DNA from: Syntrophomonas sp. UBA5314
GTDB lineage: Bacteria > Bacillota > Syntrophomonadia > Syntrophomonadales > Syntrophomonadaceae
Assembly: GCA_002410325.1 (NCBI GenBank)
Contig: DHRK01000065.1
Span: 9,325 to 16,041 of the forward strand
Length of the DNA: 6,717 nt
Direction: 5' to 3'
The position numbers and the translations under genes were made by a program. Of the stretch, positions 3,993-6,717 are shown piece by piece. Position 1 is the first letter of the stretch. Each line of letters begins with the position of its first letter. The notes under the pieces are model-generated. The model ran no database searches. It was given only the letters and a program-made list of their open reading frames with translations, and was not told where the DNA came from.

Positions 3993-5861
3993 ATGGTTAA
4001 AGACGATAGGTTTAGAGTCTTTCTTGAATGCATTGAATCTCCAGTATTGGTCATCAATAAAAAACTGGTAATAGTATACTGTAATGCTGCATATGCCAGT
4101 TTGCTCGGGGTCACTGCCGAGGAACTGGCCGGGTGCAAACTCCTCGACGCGCTTCCGGATTTGACGGGAAGCCCCACTCACAAGGCCTATATGCAAGTGC
4201 TTTCCAGCGGCTCTGGTGCTCAAACCGAAACAACCGTCGCCAACCGCTGCTTTATGGAAAGGATCTATCCCACCCCGCAGGGCTTGATATCAGTCGCTGA
4301 TGATATAAGCGACGTCAAGCGCTTTGAGTCCGTGATCGCCGCACTGGCCCAGGATTATCATGATGTCTTTGACGAAATATGGGATGCGGTAATTATACAA
4401 GATACCTATACTACCGATATTTTGGAAGCTAACAAGTCAGCCTGCAATATGTTCGGATATACCCGGGAGGAGCTTATTGCCAAGAACATGGGAGAGTTGT
4501 GCGCTGACGAAGCTCCCTTTACCAGCGAAGAGTTTAAACGCTGGCTGCGCATGGCGCCTCGGGATATGCCTCAGTCCATGGAATGGAAGGCCCTGGATTC
4601 CAATGGACACGAGTTTTGGATCGATGTCCGCTGCCGCCGCCTGGTTTTAAATGAAGAAATCCGGCTGGTAGCCGTCATTCGTGATATAACTACAGTGAAA
4701 ACCGCCAATGATGAGCTGCGCAGCGCCCGCAAAGAGTATGAAGGCTTCTTCAAGAACGCCAGTGACTTTATCTTTATTACCGATCTGGGAGGCAATTTTA
4801 TTTCGGTCAATCCGGCTGCGGAAAGGATAACCGGATATCTGACCGGCGAGCTGAAGCGGATGAACATTCAAGAACTGGCCGATGAAGATACCCTGCAATT
4901 GCTCAGGGGCTTTCAGTACCAGCGGCTGGCCAATGGACGTTATGTAAGCTACGAGGCCGGTTTTATATCTAAAAACGGCAAACAGCTGTACCTGGATATG
5001 AGCATCTGGCCCATATACAAAGGCGGCAAGCCAGTGGCCGTTCAGGGCATAGGCCGCAATATAACCAGGATGAAGGAAGAGATAATCCGGCTCAAAAAAG
5101 CCGAACAGAGCCTGAAAGGACTGGTGCAGTACCTGCCCGACGCCACTCTGGCCATCAACATGGAAGGGATTGTGGTGGCCTGGAATGAAGCCATGGAAGA
5201 ATTGACCGGAATAAAAGCCGAGGAAATGCTGGGCAAGGACAATTACGAATATTCACTGGCCTTTTACGGCGATCGCCGGCCTATCATGGTGGATCTGGTC
5301 TTGCAGCCGGAGGAGGTTCAACAGTATTACCAGGTGGTGGAAGTGGACCGCTATACGGTTATCAGCGAATTTCCTACACCTAATCTGAGAGGACAGGGGC
5401 GCTACTTATGGGGAAGGGCTATGCCCTGGTACGATGAAGATGGGAAGATGCTGGGAGCCATAGAGTGCCTGCGCGATATAACTGACCGCTATAATTACCT
5501 GCAGACCTTAAAAGACGATATGAAAGCCCTGGAAGACGAATACGCTGACGCGCTGGACAGCATGGCTATTCCCCTGTTGCTGGCTGATAGAACCGGCAGG
5601 ATAATCTATGCCAGCCAGAGCCTGCACAAATTGTTAGGCTATAAAGGTAAAGAAATGGTGGGTCGTGCTCTGGAAAGTCTGCTGGCCGAAAAAGATCAGG
5701 CCGCAGCCCAGGAGTTTGTTCAAGTTGAACAGCCTGCTTCGTTTGAGGTTTCTTTGGTTCGCAGCAAAGGCACCCTGGTAAATGTAAACCTGGAAGTAAA
5801 ACCCCAGAAATCGGGGATTATGCTTACGGCCAAGAAACGGAGCAGACCTAAAAAAGCCTAA
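3993..5861 (+). CDS. Five-PAS-domain sensory protein without an output domain
   Basis: The 622-residue product is, from end to end, a tandem array of PAS sensor domains: about 6-113, 124-238, 252-365, 376-502 and 522-614. Each has the PAS core 'N/S-x-A/S...LxG' (YCNAAYASLLG, EANKSACNMFGY, SVNPAAERITGY, AWNEAMEELTG, YASQSLHKLLGY). The first four end in the usual sign-off toward a coiled linker (DDISDVKR, RDITTVK, RNITRMK, RDITDRY). PAS4 has the long insertion with FYGDRRPIMVDLVL (424-437). PAS domains bind small ligands or cofactors or mediate dimerisation; no cofactor residues can be assigned. There is no membrane helix, so it is cytoplasmic. No histidine kinase, GGDEF, EAL, PP2C, sigma-54 or HTH domain is visible; the protein ends in a basic KKRSRPKKA tail. 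A terminator begins 38 bp after the stop, so the gene is not an obvious truncation. An in-frame TAA at 3987-3989 fixes the start at ATG 3993, with GGGAGG 9 nt upstream. Confidence 0.92.
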   Translation: MVKDDRFRVFLECIESPVLVINKKLVIVYCNAAYASLLGVTAEELAGCKLLDALPDLTGSPTHKAYMQVLSSGSGAQTETTVANRCFMERIYPTPQGLISVADDISDVKRFESVIAALAQDYHDVFDEIWDAVIIQDTYTTDILEANKSACNMFGYTREELIAKNMGELCADEAPFTSEEFKRWLRMAPRDMPQSMEWKALDSNGHEFWIDVRCRRLVLNEEIRLVAVIRDITTVKTANDELRSARKEYEGFFKNASDFIFITDLGGNFISVNPAAERITGYLTGELKRMNIQELADEDTLQLLRGFQYQRLANGRYVSYEAGFISKNGKQLYLDMSIWPIYKGGKPVAVQGIGRNITRMKEEIIRLKKAEQSLKGLVQYLPDATLAINMEGIVVAWNEAMEELTGIKAEEMLGKDNYEYSLAFYGDRRPIMVDLVLQPEEVQQYYQVVEVDRYTVISEFPTPNLRGQGRYLWGRAMPWYDEDGKMLGAIECLRDITDRYNYLQTLKDDMKALEDEYADALDSMAIPLLLADRTGRIIYASQSLHKLLGYKGKEMVGRALESLLAEKDQAAAQEFVQVEQPASFEVSLVRSKGTLVNVNLEVKPQKSGIMLTAKKRSRPKKA

Positions 5862-5899
5862 GCTCCAGGCCGTTTGTTGAATCGAATAGCAATGTCATT

Positions 5900-5936
5900 T
5901 TAAACAGACCGCTCCATCTCAGAGCGGTCTGTTTAA
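5900..5936. terminator. Strong bidirectional terminator between convergent genes
   Basis: The 15-base arms at 5900-5914 (TTAAACAGACCGCTC) and 5922-5936 are perfect inverted copies with a 7-nt loop. The plus strand continues with AAGTTT-like sequence after GTTT, and the minus strand reads GTTTAAAATG. It lies 38 bp past the PAS stop and 35 bp past the GerMN stop, so it probably ends both transcripts. Confidence 0.9.
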
Positions 5937-5971
5937 GTTTCCGGGGCATATGGAGGGCATCACCCTCACCC

Positions 5972-6514
5972 CTATTTCTTGATAATATCGGGGTTGCGGG
6001 TCAAGGGCTGGCTTATTTCCAGATGGCCTTTCAGGGTCTCCAGCTTTTGACCTTCCACCAGCAGCTGAACCTGCTGAATCCCTTGCAGATCGGTCAGGCT
6101 GTTGACCAGCGAATAAATGGTCATTATTTCACCGGTACTGCCCCCGGAGTGTTTGGATTGAAAATCCTGGTTGAGGTTGACGGTGGCCAGGCCGCCGGCT
6201 ATCTCCAGGGAAAGAAGTTTGCTTCCCTGGGGCATGGTAGCGTGGAGTTTGGCCTGTTTAGGGCCTGCGATCAACTCGTTGACAACTGCTGCGGCCAGCT
6301 GTTTCTGGTCGGCGCCTTCGGTCGGAAGGCTTCTCTTTTCCGCCACCAGATACATAGCCTGATCGTCGGAAAAATAAAGATTTACCTCCTGAGTTGCCGC
6401 GGGCTGGGGTTGCTCCGGAGCAGGCGGGGCCTGGGTGGTGTTCTTGGAACAGGCTCCAACCCAGAGGCTGAGAGACAGCAGCATCATTAGAGACCAGATT
6501 TTGATTTTATTCAT
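5972..6514 (-). CDS. GerMN domain lipoprotein
   Basis: The 180-residue product has a lipoprotein signal: MNKIKIW, a hydrophobic stretch (8-18) and the lipobox VGAC with C22 lipidated. A Pro/Gln/Ala-rich linker (28-42) leads to one GerMN domain (about 43-165). Its marks are VNLYFSDDQAMYLVAEKR, VVNELIAGPK (77-86), ATVNLNQDFQ (110-119), the SGGSTGEIMTIYSLVNSL helix (123-140) and QVQLLVEGQKLETL (148-161). The domain is known from GerM of spore formers and from other envelope lipoproteins, where it is thought to take part in protein assembly or peptidoglycan-associated functions. GerM itself has two such domains and is longer, so this is a single-domain relative rather than GerM. ATG 6514 has AAAGGAGG with GGAGG 8 nt away (plus 6523-6527). 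It appears monocistronic. Confidence 0.9.
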   Translation of the reverse strand: MNKIKIWSLMMLLSLSLWVGACSKNTTQAPPAPEQPQPAATQEVNLYFSDDQAMYLVAEKRSLPTEGADQKQLAAAVVNELIAGPKQAKLHATMPQGSKLLSLEIAGGLATVNLNQDFQSKHSGGSTGEIMTIYSLVNSLTDLQGIQQVQLLVEGQKLETLKGHLEISQPLTRNPDIIKK

Positions 6515-6543
6515 AAGTGCTTCCTCCTTTGCTTACTCTTTAT

Positions 6544-6566
6544 ATTATAGCTTGTGATGAAACAAG
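6544..6566 (-). promoter_or_regulatory. Candidate promoter and small palindrome upstream of the GerMN gene
   Basis: On the minus strand a perfect TATAAT (plus 6544-6549) lies 29 nt before the ATG. The hexamer 17 nt upstream of it (GATATT) is a poor -35, so an activator or another sigma factor is possible. Between them CTTGT (6551-5) and ACAAG (6562-6) form an inverted repeat that occupies the spacer and could be an operator. I see no clear sporulation sigma consensus. Confidence 0.4.
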
Positions 6567-6717
6567 AATATCAGGCTTTTTTGGAGCGGTACGGGGTGCT
6601 GAGCAGGTTTTAAGCATAAAACCCGGCGCTTTGGGCAAGGATCTAGTAGACCGTCAACCCTAATTCTGTTAATTATCATCGAGGAAAATTTTTGTAGGAC
6701 AAGGCGGAGGGCGGCTC
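6567..6717. other. Gene-free window edge
   Basis: No coding frame with a plausible start and ribosome binding site is seen. The stretch contains an AT-rich 7-bp inverted repeat (GGTTTTA 6606-6612, TAAAACC 6617-6623), the 12-mer AACCCTAATTCT (6656-6667) that also occurs at 858-869, and a purine-rich end. It may be the upstream region of a gene beyond the window or the edge of an intergenic repeat; the sequence does not decide. Confidence 0.35.

Noticed and set aside
3927..4223. Minus-strand frame over the start of the PAS gene
   Set aside because: It is the shadow of PAS1 codons; no start signal or terminator supports it.
5862..5971. Frameshifted output domain after the PAS array
   Set aside because: Only 110 bp lie before the convergent gene and a terminator fills 37 of them, so there is no room for a lost kinase domain.
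6023..6490. 155-codon open frame antisense to the GerMN gene
   Set aside because: It lies wholly within a well-supported lipoprotein gene on the other strand, has no ribosome binding site and gives a low-complexity product without any family feature.
6606..6623. Hairpin GGTTTTA-AGCA-TAAAACC as a terminator
   Set aside because: The stem is AT-rich and no T-tract follows on either strand.

Overview
The window looks like ordinary chromosome from a low-to-moderate GC, spore-forming Firmicute, most likely in Clostridia. The pointers are a DUF1836 protein (a Firmicutes family), a GerMN-type lipoprotein (a domain tied to sporulation and germination), strong AAGGAGG-type ribosome binding sites, a TTG start, and many intrinsic terminators. 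One PAS domain carries an 'FYG.RRP' signature that I associate with syntrophic Clostridia and methanogens. I cannot name the species. There are no RNA genes, insertion sequences, CRISPR arrays, integrases or phage genes.

Layout. At 28-1493 two genes diverge: a seven-helix PAQR/hemolysin III membrane protein (trhA, minus) and a DUF1836 putative HTH regulator (plus). Their 170-bp shared spacer holds a good promoter for trhA and several operator-like repeats. At 1557-2356 two minus-strand genes, a 68-residue unknown and then a zinc-ribbon Nudix hydrolase, look like an operon converging on DUF1836. At 2505-3731 a membrane-anchored unknown (minus, TTG start) diverges from a small unknown lipoprotein (plus) across a 255-bp spacer with direct repeats. 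Each of these two has its own terminator. At 3778-3992 there is a 215-bp leader with a possible 7-codon peptide and competing hairpins. It precedes a 622-residue protein made only of five PAS domains (3993-5861). A strong bidirectional terminator separates that gene from a convergent GerMN lipoprotein (5972-6514). The last 200 bases hold the GerMN promoter region and no gene.

How the genes work together. Almost every gene appears to be its own transcription unit, so this is not one pathway. The best supported functional pair is trhA/DUF1836, where the likely regulator shares a control region with its neighbour. The most unusual gene is the PAS-only protein. It has no kinase, GGDEF, HTH or other recognisable output domain and no partner in its transcription unit, so its signalling role is open. 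I see no convincing new multi-gene system. The points worth following are the PAS-only protein with its structured leader and the repeats in the two divergent spacers.
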